A stretch of DNA of 64,000 nucleotides, taken from positions 236,001 through 300,000 of the forward strand of contig JAGFBZ010000938.1 of NCBI GenBank assembly GCA_018398805.1, read 5' to 3'. The position numbers were made by a program, and so were the translations under genes. The notes beneath the pieces are model-generated. The model saw nothing but the letters and a program-made list of their open reading frames with translations. It was not told the DNA's origin and did not search any database. This document shows positions 51,401 to 61,801 of this stretch, one piece after another (positions within the stretch are counted from its first letter, which is position 1; the number at the start of each line of letters is the position of its first letter). Source of the DNA: Hirundichthys speculiger. Its lineage: Eukaryota > Chordata > Actinopteri > Beloniformes > Exocoetidae.

Positions 51401-53476
51401 TGTAGCAGGCTAAATCTTTTGACCTTTGTTCAGCCTCTCCACTCCCTTGGCTCTCAACCATACCAGTACCATACCATTGTATAGACTTTCCTTTTTCTTG
51501 AGCAGACATAAGATACTTTATCTTAAGATGCATTCAAGTCCTGCAAGTTAATTCCTCAAATAACTCGAGGCTGCCTGGAACAAAAGAGTCTGAAAGTTTA
51601 TAGTATCCTGTGGAAAATACCCACCAGGGATATAAAGTAGGATTTTTTTTTTTTTTTCTTAAAGGAGACATGTTTTGACCATTTGCCAAAGGTTTGCACA
51701 ACTTGATAAAATATTCCTGAAATGTCTGCGACATGCTTTGGCCAAATAGATACAGTACAAAAGCTTCCTTAACAACCATGTCTTTCCTGCTCCGTTCATA
51801 GCAGCCGGTTTTAAAAGGTGAAGTCAGTCACTTAGCTTCACTCCACCCTCCTCTCCACTGGGTGCATCCCTTTTAAAATGTATGTTAAAACTTTAAAATA
51901 CCCACTTACAAGGTACAGCAAATCCAGCACAATTTGGTGGAGATAAAGAAAGGTAAGCTACGTAGTTTTTTGTTTGATCTGGGTCTGTGATGTCACAGAA
52001 CTCTGCAAGTCTGAATGGCTGACTAAATGGAAACATTTCAAACACTGCTTTTTGAAGTTTTTGAACTGGTAATGACTTCAAACACCCAAATTGGTGATTC
52101 TAAATTCCTGCAGCGCAAACACCCATATTTGCTCATTTCAATATAAAACAATAGAATGTAAATATATTGTAAATTAACAATGTAAAACAGTCATATCATA
52201 ATATAATCATATCCTCAGGAGTTATTTAGTTAAATTCCAAGAATTGCTCGGTGGAAGTTTAAGCAGATAAAATGTGATTTCTTTTTCTTTTTCATAATAC
52301 AATATTGTGCAAAAGTCTTAGGCAGCCTTAGTCTCGCTGTTTCATCAAAGGTTTAATGACAGTCATATTTGTTTTTCAATCCCTTTAAGGCACAAACAGA
52401 AAATAAAGAAATCTGGCTCTCTTAATCCTGAACAGAATGAAATACTGATTAACACCTGCAAACATCTGCACAGTTTCCTTCAAAAAAGTTAAATCTGCAC
52501 TTGGCTCTGAGGGAGGTCGCACTAAATACACACCTCTGCTTGTATATTCATTTTGTTCTGAGCGTTGTGTGGTTTTTATTTTGTGTACATGTTATCTTGA
52601 TGTCAACCCAAATAGGTTTTGGGTTGACAGCCAACCAGTTAACTGGTCTGCATCTAATATTATAACTGTATTTTCTGCCTGTATCTTAATAAAGAGGCTG
52701 CATAATAAATACGGAATGGTCATTAAAACTTTGAAAAAACAACAAGATGAGAAGTGCCTATTAAAATTATACTTCTAGTGCAAACGTTGATAATAAACTG
52801 GCATTTCTACCACAAAAATATTGTCATGAACCATATATTTGACACACTGCAGTTAGCTACGTTATGGAGATGCGAAACCAACGAAGACCTATGAATGCCA
52901 CTTACTATAACGATCATGCTGCTGTTGTACGTAGCTATTAAACCACAACTGTGCTGTATAACAGCCATGAAGTAACTGTCAGGGGCTGTGACATCTGCAT
53001 TGAGTATGGATTTCATCATGCTAGTGAACTCTATCATGGCAGGCTGACTGCAGGCCTTCTGCTAATAATAACCACCCAGGCCTGGATGCATGACCAGGGC
53101 CTCCATATTCACATACAGGATTATTTCTCTCATTTACCTCCTCCATCTTAGTGTGCAATGCACGTCACATCAGCTGTCCCTCAGGTTATGTGACACCGGT
53201 CTGAGGATCCCTCATCCCACTGGCACTTAAGAGTCATGCACGGTCACGTGTAAAAACCACAAGATACAGGCTGTCAGTGTCTTCTTTATAACACCTCTCA
53301 TTCAGATAGCTGCAGCCCTAATCTGCTCCTCACAGCATGACAGATCACACCACTGGATCCACGAGCTTTAATGGCCCAGCAGGACGCGGGAGGGCAGGAG
53401 GAGGACGCAGACGCACGGGACGCGTTAAATCAAAGACGGGACGCGGCGCTCTGGAGGTGTACCTACCTTGCATCAT
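27060..53476 (-). CDS. sgip1: SH3GL-interacting endocytic adaptor SGIP1
   Basis: Neuronal endocytic adaptor, relative of FCHO proteins; the family binds phospholipid, endophilin, Eps15 and AP-2. Exons, gene order: 53467-53476, 43403-43463, 42988-43030, 42323-42379, one ending 42005 (donor unresolved), 39265-39437, 38570-38581, 38001-38025, 37748-37811, 37576-37646, 37414-37488, 37261-37329, 34241-35005, 31631-31752, 31297-31447, 31093-31149, 30738-30849, 30348-30503, 30128-30260, 29823-30025, 27468-27532, 27216-27381, 27060-27082. Order: [18 protein letters not shown] start (membrane-binding region), [14 protein letters not shown], acidic KFKIKIKP segment, long proline-rich centre, RPKLPPGKP, then the mu-homology domain from [15 protein letters not shown] to the end KRFAAGKYLADN. 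About 890 codons (human about 828). Frame breaks at 27362-27365 and within 34241-35005 are reported separately. One intron is GC-AG. Confidence 0.95.
27727..28092. mobile_element. 366-bp mariner-type MITE, copy 1
   Basis: Ends CAGTCATGGAAAAAAT (inverted at the other end), TA on both sides, about 75-bp terminal inverted repeats and no coding capacity. In an sgip1 intron. Same orientation as copy 3. Confidence 0.9.
28150..28215. repeat. SINE-type fragment
   Basis: Contains atactttattgatccccaa followed by gggggaaaattca, a very common teleost retroposon end. In the sgip1 intron between exons 27468-27532 and 29823-30025. Confidence 0.55.
28690..28890. mobile_element. Probable MITE fragment
   Basis: Begins ggtgcgtttccactagcagg, text typical of teleost non-autonomous DNA elements. 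The far end was not located. Low certainty. Confidence 0.35.
29200..29660. mobile_element. Decayed DNA-transposon fragment
   Basis: Includes ccatatgataacatcttagt, a cagatccc/gctcgatctga stretch and an acaagcaattgaagaagtgg ... gataaactggctg end, resembling a dispersed vertebrate element whose terminus reads 'cctaataaagtggc'. Not assigned to a family. In an sgip1 intron. Confidence 0.4.
32495..32860. mobile_element. 366-bp mariner-type MITE, copy 2
   Basis: Full-length copy in the opposite orientation to copies 1 and 3, inserted in a TA microsatellite (about 32472-32494), in an sgip1 intron. Confidence 0.9.
33044..33068. repeat. 25-nt poly-G tract
   Basis: Uninterrupted run of 25 G in an sgip1 intron, flanked by Tc1-like text (e.g. 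ctgatggtcagagcgttaac). Confidence 0.95.
33600..34152 (+). pseudogene. LINE 3' fragment (reverse-transcriptase C-terminus and tail)
   Basis: Plus-strand translation near 33655-33890 reads [20 protein letters not shown] and [20 protein letters not shown], the C-terminal style of L2-like LINE ORF2 (compare RYLQDLI...NRALRS at 57.5 kb). It ends ggttaaataaaggcttaata and an A-rich tail. Opposite strand to sgip1, within an intron. Decayed. Confidence 0.75.
34241..35005 (-). CDS. sgip1: sgip1 large proline-rich exon(s), frame broken in the middle
   Basis: Acceptor side reads [13 protein letters not shown], then [18 protein letters not shown] and WVTFTDS in one frame; that frame stops at 34707. A different frame is open from 34810 to 34364 and is clearly protein-like: repeated [10 protein letters not shown] units, then [17 protein letters not shown]. 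The donor side ([19 protein letters not shown], then [11 protein letters not shown]) is back in the first frame. If one exon, its 765 nt give the right phase at both ends, so the middle needs a +1 and a compensating -1 change. Candidate sites are the G6 at 34782-34787 and the C5 at 34394-34398 (plus strand). A small intron near 34400-34470 is the alternative. Confidence 0.75.
35486..35788. mobile_element. hAT MITE
   Basis: Right end, inverted, reads CAGGGGCGATTCTAGGGTC; left end catggacgaggctagccc is a diverged match. Flanks CTATTGAC (35478-35485) and CTATTGGC (35789-35796) form a near-perfect 8-bp target duplication. Internal gtgcttcagcaccccta inverted motif. In an sgip1 intron. Confidence 0.75.
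36027..37104. mobile_element. hAT relic with BED-type N-terminus remnant
   Basis: Ends share TGCACGATAACT in inverted orientation, and flanks catacaac / aatacaac match at 7 of 8 positions. On the plus strand from 36449 a start codon opens [20 protein letters not shown], after which frames break. The transposase core is missing. In the sgip1 intron between exons 34241-35005 and 37261-37329. Confidence 0.72.
38570..38581 (-). CDS. sgip1: sgip1 12-nt microexon (RRSP)
   Basis: AGACGCAGTCCG is bounded by a strong pyrimidine tract plus CAG acceptor and a GTGAGT donor. It joins in phase 0 between ...ALSPSL (exon 39265-39437) and GQMKRNLS (exon 38001-38025), and supplies exactly the RRSP seen in the human protein at this place (...KSPRRSPG). 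Confidence 0.88.
39592..39636. repeat. (TATC)n microsatellite
   Basis: About eleven TATC/CTAT units in an sgip1 intron. Confidence 0.9.
39817..40165. mobile_element. Mariner-type MITE, copy 3, left end lost
   Basis: Matches copies 1, 2 and 4 from gaccacccttgttttcttca to the terminal ccatgactg. The first about 17 nt (the CAGTCATGG end) are missing. In an sgip1 intron. Confidence 0.88.
40290..40990 (+). pseudogene. Possible L1-like ORF2 relic
   Basis: Plus-strand reading near 40350 gives [19 protein letters not shown], resembling the 'KYLG' block of L1-type reverse transcriptases, followed by many stops. Weak evidence. Confidence 0.4.
41000..41266. mobile_element. 267-bp MITE
   Basis: Perfect 15-bp terminal inverted repeats CTACACTCTCAGAAA / TTTCTGAGAGTGTAG. 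The interior is full of ggtac/gtacc motifs. No clear target duplication and no ORF. In an sgip1 intron, apparently inserted in the L1-like relic. Confidence 0.85.
41877..42005 (-). CDS. sgip1: sgip1 exon with unresolved 3' boundary
   Basis: Starts after a clear acceptor with [20 protein letters not shown], matching human SPELDEEGYSIRPEE. The frame then stays open as [19 protein letters not shown] and IDLFG to a TGA at 41874-41876. No canonical donor in the phase needed by the next exon (39265-39437, phase 1) is visible; a weak GC donor after RP or an unseen small exon could bridge it. Confidence 0.7.
42425..42451. repeat. (AT)n microsatellite
   Basis: About 13 AT units in an sgip1 intron. 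Confidence 0.9.
44318..45076. mobile_element. PIF/Harbinger-like element with Myb-like ORF
   Basis: Long inverted-repeat arms built of aattccgaattaa variants; ends GGCTGCGGCTACATGAAG and, inverted, CCGTGTGTTTACATGGGAAG. The minus-strand ORF 44562-44795 encodes 77 aa with [19 protein letters not shown] and then an LFKVVAARL ... [10 protein letters not shown] stretch, a Myb/SANT-like trihelix pattern as in the second protein of Harbinger transposons. No DDE nuclease is present. Confidence 0.75.
45122..45185 (+). repeat. tRNA-derived SINE fragment
   Basis: ggggcggccgtggtgcagtg followed by ggtggagtaggctgg resembles the A-box half of fish tRNA-derived SINEs. No B-box or cloverleaf is complete, so it is not a tRNA gene. 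Confidence 0.55.
47336..47450 (-). mobile_element. LINE 3' tail fragment
   Basis: cctttatttaaccagggaga is the complement of the ggttaaataaagg terminus seen at 34.12 kb, next to an ATT microsatellite. Confidence 0.6.
53467..53476 (-). CDS. sgip1: sgip1 start-codon exon
   Basis: ATGATGCAAG followed by a GTAGGT donor. Joined to the exon at 43403-43463 it gives [14 protein letters not shown], matching the human start MMEGLKKRTRKAFG. The start codon is therefore supported by cross-species identity. The GC-rich sequence to the right (53.48-53.95 kb) is the likely 5' UTR and promoter. Confidence 0.9.
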
Positions 53477-53960
53477 GACTGCAGATTTTCATCCTACGTG
53501 GCTCTCCGGTGCGCAGGCGGCAGAAGAGGGAAGATCCGGGCGGTCAGAGGGTGCCTGGGCAGGGCATAGCTGATCCTGCTCAGCCCCCCCCCCCCACCGT
53601 GGATGTCCTCCAACCCCCGAAGACCTGGACACCAGCGCGGAGAGGAGGGACGCGGGGACAGCTGGCGCGCAGCTGAAGTAGTGGAGGAGACACCCAATGA
53701 TGATGATGATGAGGAGGAGGAGAGGATGATGATGATGGATGTAATCTGAGGGGAAAAGGTCCTTCTCTGTGCACTTTAGGCCCCAGATGCCTGGTGAGCG
53801 CTGGCGCACGCCATCTCCAAGAGGAGGGATGCTGAGGAAAGGTGGAGAAGGGAGAGAGAGATAGAAAAAATCCAAGCTATCCAGAGAGCAGCAGCAAGAG
53901 ACAGGAGGGGGGGGGGGGAGGCAGTGGGCGGCTCTCTGACGTCACATCTCCACTAAGCCA
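53477..53960 (-). promoter_or_regulatory. GC-rich 5' UTR/promoter region of sgip1
   Basis: Higher GC and more CpG than the surrounding DNA, immediately upstream of the sgip1 ATG on the minus strand, with poly-C (53584-53595) and poly-G (about 53908-53918) runs and ATG-repeat text near 53698-53740. No TATA box was fixed; transcription start unknown. Confidence 0.5.
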
Positions 53961-54283
53961 ATGCCTGCAACCATGGTCACGTGGCTGCTGCCTCCTGATG
54001 CCTGGCGCACCTTGCCTCGAGCGGAGTGTCGGATATTTGCAAACTGCACAAGAGTCAAGATCTCAGAAGACCTGATCAACTCTTTTACAAATGTTGTGTT
54101 CAGAATCGGTTCACCTCAGCAGGAGTAGCTTTAATCTGCTTTGTTAGAGGTCATGTTTGTACAGGAAATGCATGCTTTTTTCTTGTTTTAGTTTTTTTTT
54201 TTTTTTTTTAAACACCACAGTTGGTTCTAGAAAGTGGGGCTGACACAGTTAAATGTCAGTGAGGAAAGAGATTTTAGTCAACA

Positions 54284-54437
54284 GGGGGGGGGGGGGGGGG
54301 GGGGTTCTGGCATCGCTTTGGTCACTTACTGAAGCATATGATATTGTTTTTGAATGCTTAAACAAATGGGAGACCTGGTTAAAATGGCCTCAGGTTTCAT
54401 GGTAACATGAGTTAGTGATACCCCCCCCCCCCCCCCT
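54284..54437. repeat. Poly-G (21) and poly-C (17) pair
   Basis: G21 at 54284-54304 and C17 at 54421-54437 separated by 116 bp, the latter followed by T and AT runs. They could pair as an inverted repeat. Confidence 0.9.
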
Positions 54438-54815
54438 TTTTTTATATATATATATATATATTTTAAGAATAAAAGCAGCCCAGTGAAGGGAGGAGATGGA
54501 AGGAGTAAGACAGGTTTTCCTTCAGTGGAAGCTGAGTAGAAAAACCTGAGTGGTGTGGTACAGAAAGGTGATAAGTTAAAGTAAAAATCAACATAAAGTG
54601 CATTGTTAATTAAAAAAAAAGGATAATTAATTAAAATAAAGTGCACTTGGTAATGCTTGGGCACTGCCAAACTGACTTAAATGCTCCATTGTACTGATTC
54701 TCCAAGTCTTTGGAAATATACTGGAGTAATGCAACGGGATTCATCTAAAAACAAAAACAAAAAAAATCCCCTCATCTGCTTTTTTGATAGTTGTGAAGGA
54801 GAGTATTGTCCAGCA

Positions 54816-55138
54816 CAGTGGTGCGCAAACTGTGGTACGCGTACCACCGGTGGTACGCGAGCGCTCTCTGGTGGTACGTAGGAGAACGTCAGGACTTTCC
54901 ACATTATCACTTTTTTTTTTTTTTTATTAAATCGGAAACATACAATGCATTATAAATCCATTTCAAACAAAATTCAGGCAACAGTAAATAACTACAATAA
55001 GGAATAAACATCTCTCCTGTGAATTTAAAGCTAACTGAGAAGGCATATACGGCTATATTTTAAAATTGGTCATCATGGTGATACTCAGAGAGCTGAACAG
55101 TTTCTCAGGTGGTACGTTTAAAAGTTTGAGGACCACTG
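54816..55138. mobile_element. hAT MITE
   Basis: Ends CAGTGGTGCGCAAACT and, inverted, CAGTGGTCCTCAAACTT; flanks gtccagca / atctagca agree at 6 of 8 positions. Interior has repeated ggtggtacg motifs. Upstream flank of sgip1. Confidence 0.78.
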
Positions 55139-56519
55139 ATCTAGCAAACTGATGTAAAATGTCCCGGAGGTGTTCAGCTGATATGAACATCTGTTGACTG
55201 AAGGCCATAAAATGAGACTCATGCTATTTTCTTATGACCCATAGAAGAAGAGTCCACACCTGTCTGTGAAGAAGTCCATCACCACTGAATCAGTTTAACC
55301 ATTAAAAAAAAAAAAAAAGACTTTATCCCTATAAGGGCCAACATGGCCCTCCCAACATAGCAGACATCAGATATATATCCTCTTTGTAAAAGCCAAGCGT
55401 TCAAGCAGTGTCCCCATTTTGTTGCTCATCTGTATAAAGTGATTAAATCAGTAGTTAGTTCCCGGTCAGGTTAAAGCAACACAAAGGACTTTTATTCAAG
55501 TTAAAATATCAGTTTCAGTTTCATTCGAAGGAATATTTGCTTACATTTTAGGAAGCATCTTCACGCTTCCACCTGCGCCATCGACATAAAACAGCCAAAA
55601 TAACTTTCCGCTCCTGTCTTGGTGGGACAACTGTATATCGTTTTATGCACAATGTCACTCAATATCAGTGAAGATAACTCAGAGAGCTACGGCGGACATC
55701 TTGGCAGAGGCGACTGAAGCAGGAAAAGTGTTACAGAGGAGAAAGTAAGTGAATGACCCAGCAAGAGAGCAAACAAAAATATGTCTTCGACAGTGTCATA
55801 GAAGTGATCTTACCACCACACCTGCAACAGGACCCAGAGAGATAAAAATTACAAAATTTAGTTTTGCTGCTTAATGGAAGGCTAGAGGCGTTATATGCAT
55901 GTGGACGCTGGATGGACCGTTCACTATTTTGTTTTCTTATGCTCTCATGAGATCAAAGTATACATATTAAATTCCAATCAGGTTAGTTAAGTTTTTGAAT
56001 GTTTAAATGGGCAGATTATGAAAAAAAATATATATATATATACATATATATGTGAATATTTTCTGTGACTACACAATCAAAAACTGCGGCTACACAACCC
56101 TGTTCCTCAGTGAGTCCTCCTGACTCTCAAACACGTGGCTGTAAACTGTGCTTTGTACTGTACACCTGTGATATCTGGAAATGTCACGGACATCTTGTTA
56201 AGACCTCAAAACTCCTTAATTATAAGATTCCTCATCAATGAAAATATCTTTGCTGTTGTGGCATCTTATTTTAGTTGTAGCCTCATTTGAATGGATTTTT
56301 TTTGTAGATTCTTTGAACTCACTTTCAAAAAATGTCTTATTTCCAGAAAAAAAAACACACACACACACACCACACAGATCCTGAGAAACTCTTGTATATT
56401 AAACTAAAGAAGTGAATGTATTCATGGCTGGTAGACAAACAGACTCAGTCAGGACCTGTAACCACTCCCTGTGAAACAAACATGAAAGTTTCAAACAAAT
56501 AACAGTTCAGCACTTTGTA

Positions 56520-58620
56520 TTCAGTTCAATTTCAATTCAATTCAATGTTTAGAGTCTGTTACAATGTCAATTGTCTCTAGGCCCTTTACAGAGACTCAGA
56601 GCATGACCCCCGAGCAAATGTCATAAAGTAAATGTATAATATTAAATCCTAATCAAGGATAATAGCAAGTATAAAACTCCCACAGCAGGAGAAAAAAATA
56701 AACTTTAAGTCAAGCAGTGGCAATGAAAAACTCCACTTTAAGAGGAAGAAACCTTGAGCAGGACCTGGATCATATGGGGGGACCTTCCTGCTGAAGACCA
56801 GCCAGGTAAAGACAGAAAAAAAAGAGGGGAGACAGGACAGAAAGAGAGAACACACAAATAATTAAATGAAATGACTATATAAACAGTTGCAGGAACACAT
56901 CTACACACACAGGTGGAGGTAAACGCTGGGATGGCCAGAGGATGGAACTGCAAGTCAGCATGAAACTCAGGAAACTCTGGCCTGCAAACAAAAAAAAGAG
57001 GAAAGGGGGGGGGTCAGCACAACAATCTACATGAAAGAAAATGGAGCACAGTTACAGTTAGGAGTTGCTCCTTATTAACTATGGATTGAACTGGAGGAGG
57101 AAGAAGGGAGGAAGAAAGGGAAGGAAGGGAGAGAAGAGTGGTGGAGACATCACTCAGCAGATCATGTTAGCGTCCCCCTGCAGCGTAGGCCTATAGCAGC
57201 ATAACTATGACGAAGCTGTGATTAAGACGAGCTACTCTAGTCTTGGCTCCTATAATTATAGCTATAACTATTAGCCCCTACACACTATAGTTTAGACTAA
57301 TTGTAGGCTTTACTGAACAGAAATGTTTTCAATTTAGTTTTAAAGATGGAGGTGTGTCAGCCTCCTGAACCCAAACTGGTAGCTGGTTCCATAAAAAAGG
57401 TGCCTGGTAGCAGAAGGCCCATCCTCCAAATCTACTTTTAGATATTCTAGGAACGACGAGTAATCCTGCACTCTGAGAGCGGAGAGCTCTATTAGGAGCA
57501 TAACATGCTATCAAGTCTTGTAAATAGCGCGGAGCTAGGCCATTAAGGGCCTTATATGCGAGAAGCAGAATTTTAAACTCAATTCTAAATTTCACGGGAA
57601 GCCAATGGAGGGAGGCTAACACGGGAGAGATGTGATCTCGCTAACAGATTCCTGTCAGCACCCTCGCTGCTGCGTTCTGGATCAATTGAAGGCTATTCAG
57701 CGAGCTTTTCGGACATCCTGCTAACAACGCATTACAGTAATCCAGTCTAGAGCTAACAAACGCGTGGATTAATTTTTCGGCATCACCCTGGGAGAGGATG
57801 CTCCTAATCTTGGCAATATTTCGGAGATGAAAAAAGGCAGTCTGACAAACCTGATTAATATGCTGCTTAAATGACATATCCTGATCAAAAATAACTCCAA
57901 GGTTTTTCACAGCTGTGCTGGAAGCCAGCGTAAATCCAGTCAATCCATTCCTCAGGTGTTTGGGACCAAAGACAATAACCTCTGTTTTATCCGAGTTTAG
58001 AAGCAAAAAGTTAGAGGACATCCAGGACTTAATGTCATTAAGACACCCTTGAAGTTTAGCCAAAGGTTTTGTTTCCTCTGGTTTCATAGATAAGTACAGC
58101 TGCGTATCATCAGCGTAGCAATGAAAGTTTATGCCATGGCTCTGGATAATTTTTCCCAGGGGCAACATGTTTAAACTGAAAAGAATCGGTCCCAGCACTG
58201 AACCCTGTGGGACGCCATAGCAGACCCTAGTCCGTGTAGAAGAAACGTCATTAACATGGACGAACTGGAACCTGTCAGATAGGTATGACTTAAACCAGCC
58301 TAATGCTGTCCCTTTAATTCCAACAGTGTGCTCTAATCTATGCAGCAAAAGGCCGTGATCTACAGTATCAAAAGCAGCACTGAGGTCCAGCAGAACCAGG
58401 ACAGAAACTAATCCATTGTCTGAGGCCATGAGGAGGTCGTTGGAGACTCTAATCAGCGCAGTTTCTGTGCTATGATGAAATCTAAACCCTGACTGAAAGA
58501 CCTCAAATAGATCATTTCTATGCAGGTGTTCTCCTAACTGGCTAGCAACTATTTTTTCCAGTATTTTAGAGATAAATGGAAGGTTGGATATTTGTCTATA
58601 GTTAGTTATATTTGAAGGTC
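56520..58620 (-). pseudogene. L2-like non-LTR retrotransposon, 5' truncated
   Basis: Reverse transcriptase ORF2 read on the minus strand from about 58610 to 57297: ISNLPFISKILEKIVASQLG, HSTETALIRVSNDL, DLSAAFDTVDH, GVPQGSVLGPILF, CYADDTQLYL (catalytic YADD), SRLDYCNALLAG, then SLHWLPVKFRIEFKILLLAY and RYLQDLI. The frame is open except for one TAG between LTGIC and RDHISPV (codon at about 57641-57643) and a one-base shift near 57330, after which it ends IFKTKLKTFLFSKAYN. The 3' UTR and tail (about 56520-57296) contain the block shared with other copies in this window. Upstream of 58620 the element is cut off. Confidence 0.9.
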
Positions 58621-60800
58621 TTTTCTGTATTTAAAGGAGTTAAATCAACCCTAGGTCTATTATAAGGATGTTAAATGGCACAAATTGAAGCTTTTTTTAG
58701 TTCAAAGTAAAGCAATAAGTCTGTACAAGTCAGTTCATGGCCTCTTCTTCTAAGACTTGTCTATTTTGTCATAGACATATAATTACCAGTCTATACAGCA
58801 CAGTTCTATAGAAGCAGAGCTCTCTGGGAAGAACCCTCCTACTTCTAATGACAGAAGTACTGACATTCAGCGGTCGACTTGTACGGACCTAAAACAAGGT
58901 GCAAGCGACCAAACAGAGATGCCTGTATGAGCGGTCCTTTAATACACTTTTTGTACACATACAAAGTTAAAATGGCATTGGTTTGTTTGCAGGGACGCCG
59001 TGGACACTTTAGTTGGAACAACATTTTTGAGTCTTGTCAGACTTAAAAAAAACAGTGTGTTGTGACGTAGCTCCGTTGTCCTCTGTGCTAACAATAATTC
59101 CCATTGTGCTTTAAGCACATTATATTTGTATTTATTTATTTTATTTAACCAGGTCTAGCCAGGATCACTTTTACAGCCACACCCACAATCATTCTTGTTG
59201 GCAGTTCAGAATCGATTAACCTGACATACATTTTTGGACATATTCTGTTCCATCTCAAAACAGCTTTGGTCCCAAGCTGCACCTTTTTCCGGCCTATTTC
59301 CTCGTCTGTTTTTTAGGAAATATAAAATAAGAGTGGATTAAATATCAGCAACACAATAAAATGTAAAAGAGGTGTTGTAAATTTTGAACAAAACAAGGGG
59401 AGGGGTTAGACACAAAGACTAAATAAAATTAATTGAAGCCTTTTGGAATTTTCAGGAAAAAAATAATTCCTATGAAATCTGTATGAAAGATTTGTGTTGG
59501 ACAAATACGAGGAAAAAAACAAAGCATGATTTGGTTGATCAAACCACATCATGGATATGGATCCTCAGAACAATAGGAGCGGCTGCGCAGAGAGTCAAGG
59601 TTGTCTCTATTGTTCAAAGAATGTCCCGCTGGAAAAGGAGAAGCATCACATCCACCACAGTGAGTAGACACTGACAGCTATAATGATTACACAAGCTCAC
59701 TGGGAGGAGGGATCCCTCATCTTTCCTTTTGTCCTCATTTAGCCCAGAGAGAAGAAAGAGCAGCACAGGCCAAACCACTTTGACATAAGACGTCCACGTA
59801 AGAAGACAGAGGCGATTCAAGTAAAAACGTTGATTATTAATGGATGTGCACCAGACTCACTGACAGGGAAGGACAGGTTTAGAGGCAGTTTAGAGGGCAC
59901 GTGGTGTGTGTTTGTGAGTGTGTGTGGTGTTGTGGGAAGAGGCATTTCTGCTGCAGAGGTCATGTAATTTTAAAACAGAAAAAAAAAGTGTCTCTGCTGC
60001 TTCTGGCCTCGCATGCTAAGAGACTACTGTCGGTGAAGCGAGTGGTTTTTAGAGGCGGAAGCTGAACGCTTCACCTTTATCTAGTAGTAATTGTTGTTGT
60101 TGTTAGTTTGAACGTCCTGGAGTAACCGTTAATGAGCTTAGCTAACAAGAGGCTACGGGTGTGTGTTTTCCACCTTACGTAAGATTGCATGCAGGGTTGA
60201 GAGGTTGTGGCGGCTGGGATTAGACGACACGAGGAGCAGGTAGGACTGCTATAAGTGCTGTACACACACAGGGGTAGACTGAAGATGTAAACAGTCCTAT
60301 TAAACTGGAAAAATATAGAAATACAGACACATGAGAAACAAAGTCATGCAGATAATATGTAAAAGCATGTTGATCAGGCTTGGGGAAAACAAGCTCTGCA
60401 TGCTTTCCAAAGGTGAAATGGTTTCTGATGGACAGGCAGGCTTGGATCTAATCTGGTTCTGGTTACAGCCAGGAGACCTGCACCTGACGCTCTGGGACGC
60501 CTGACTGGGTAATAATCTGTCAGAAACTGTAATCAGCAGGTGTTTAAGTGAAGTAATGACTGCAGACAGGAGCTGGGTTTATCCCCCGTCTCTAAAGGTC
60601 AGCCTGTAGTGATAGAAACCCACACGCGGCGTAAATAGTAGATCACACAGTGGAGTTTAACGCCGTGACTTCAGTGACTGCAGGAAACTGTCACAGGATT
60701 ATGAGCTGCTGCAAATCCTTTCACGCTGCACATCTTGGTACTGCCACCTACTGGATGGAAATGCTGGGAACCTTGATAACCTTCTTAAACTTACATATAT
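58621..60800. other. Intergenic, nothing conserved recognised
   Basis: Contains a short LINE tail near 59125-59165 (tttatttaaccaggtctagc) and otherwise unassigned DNA. Open frames here are short and lack splice or domain support. Confidence 0.5.
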
Positions 60801-60801
60801 A

Positions 60802-61164
60802 CAGTCATGGAAAAAATGATTAGACCACCCTTGTTTTCTTCAGTTTCTTGTTCATTTTAATACCTGGTACCACTAAACGTCATCATGTGACTAAAACAGA
60901 CAGAAAAGAAAACACTGAATGCATAAAAGCAGTGTTTTTGGCAGTACAACGCCATAGCTATTGATGTAAAAACTTAAGTGATTTAGGTTATAATCAAGAA
61001 AACCATGGAAAATGGTAAGATATCAGCTCTTAAATAAAACTCTTATGAGCAATCTTTGTGGTTATCGTTATGTTTGTCCAAACAAATGTACCTTTAGTTG
61101 TACCAGGCATTAAAATGAACAAGAAACTGAAGAAAACAAGGGTGGATAATAATTTTTTCCATGA

Positions 61165-61167
<3 letters not shown>
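60802..61167. mobile_element. 366-bp mariner-type MITE, copy 4
   Basis: Full length, same orientation as copy 2, and directly followed by a TA microsatellite (about 61168-61220), so again inserted at TA repeats. Confidence 0.9.
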
Positions 61168-61224
<57 letters not shown>

Positions 61225-61801
61225 TTTTTTTTTTTTTTTAATTTATTTAACCATCCTTCAATATATTATTCTTACCCTGGAGAGGACACTAATATACATG
61301 TACAGTACAATAAAGTAGTAATATGCTTAAAGAATAAAGGGGTACCTTGTTACAAGATACCTATCCTAAACTTCACAAATAGTTTTCAGAAATGATGAAA
61401 TAACTCATCTTTTGGCATATTAGCATCACATTATCATCAGTATCAGGACCTTGTAAAGAACAAGCATATGTTTGGAATATTTGGGCATGGTTTTTACCTT
61501 GTATCATTACACATTTATTTTCTTTGATTAAAACTTTATTGCCTTATTTTCACATTTCTTTTGTACCTCATGCTCCATAGGGAGTCAGGGGGAAAATATC
61601 TTTAACCTCGAGATTTTGCACTATTTAGAAATGTTCTGATTGATAATAGAATCCTATTGGAATGAAGCAAAATCTATTAAATGCCTTTTTTTTTCCTTGC
61701 AAATGTGTAGTGTCACATCCGCTACACATTAGTAAGAAAAAAACAAGAAATAACTTGTTATAATCCTAATCGCATATGCCCCACCCCTGCCTTCAAAGAC
61801 C

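Larger units (their letters stand above)
43464..53466 (-). other. sgip1: sgip1 10-kb first coding intron
   Basis: Runs between the 10-nt first coding piece and the exon at 43403-43463. Contents recognised: a Harbinger-like element (44.32-45.08 kb), a tRNA-SINE fragment (45.12 kb), an inverted LINE tail (about 47.34 kb) and an AT-rich tract (about 49.43-49.70 kb). The rest (45.7-47.3, 47.5-49.4 and 49.9-53.1 kb) showed no conserved exon to me. Confidence 0.7.
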
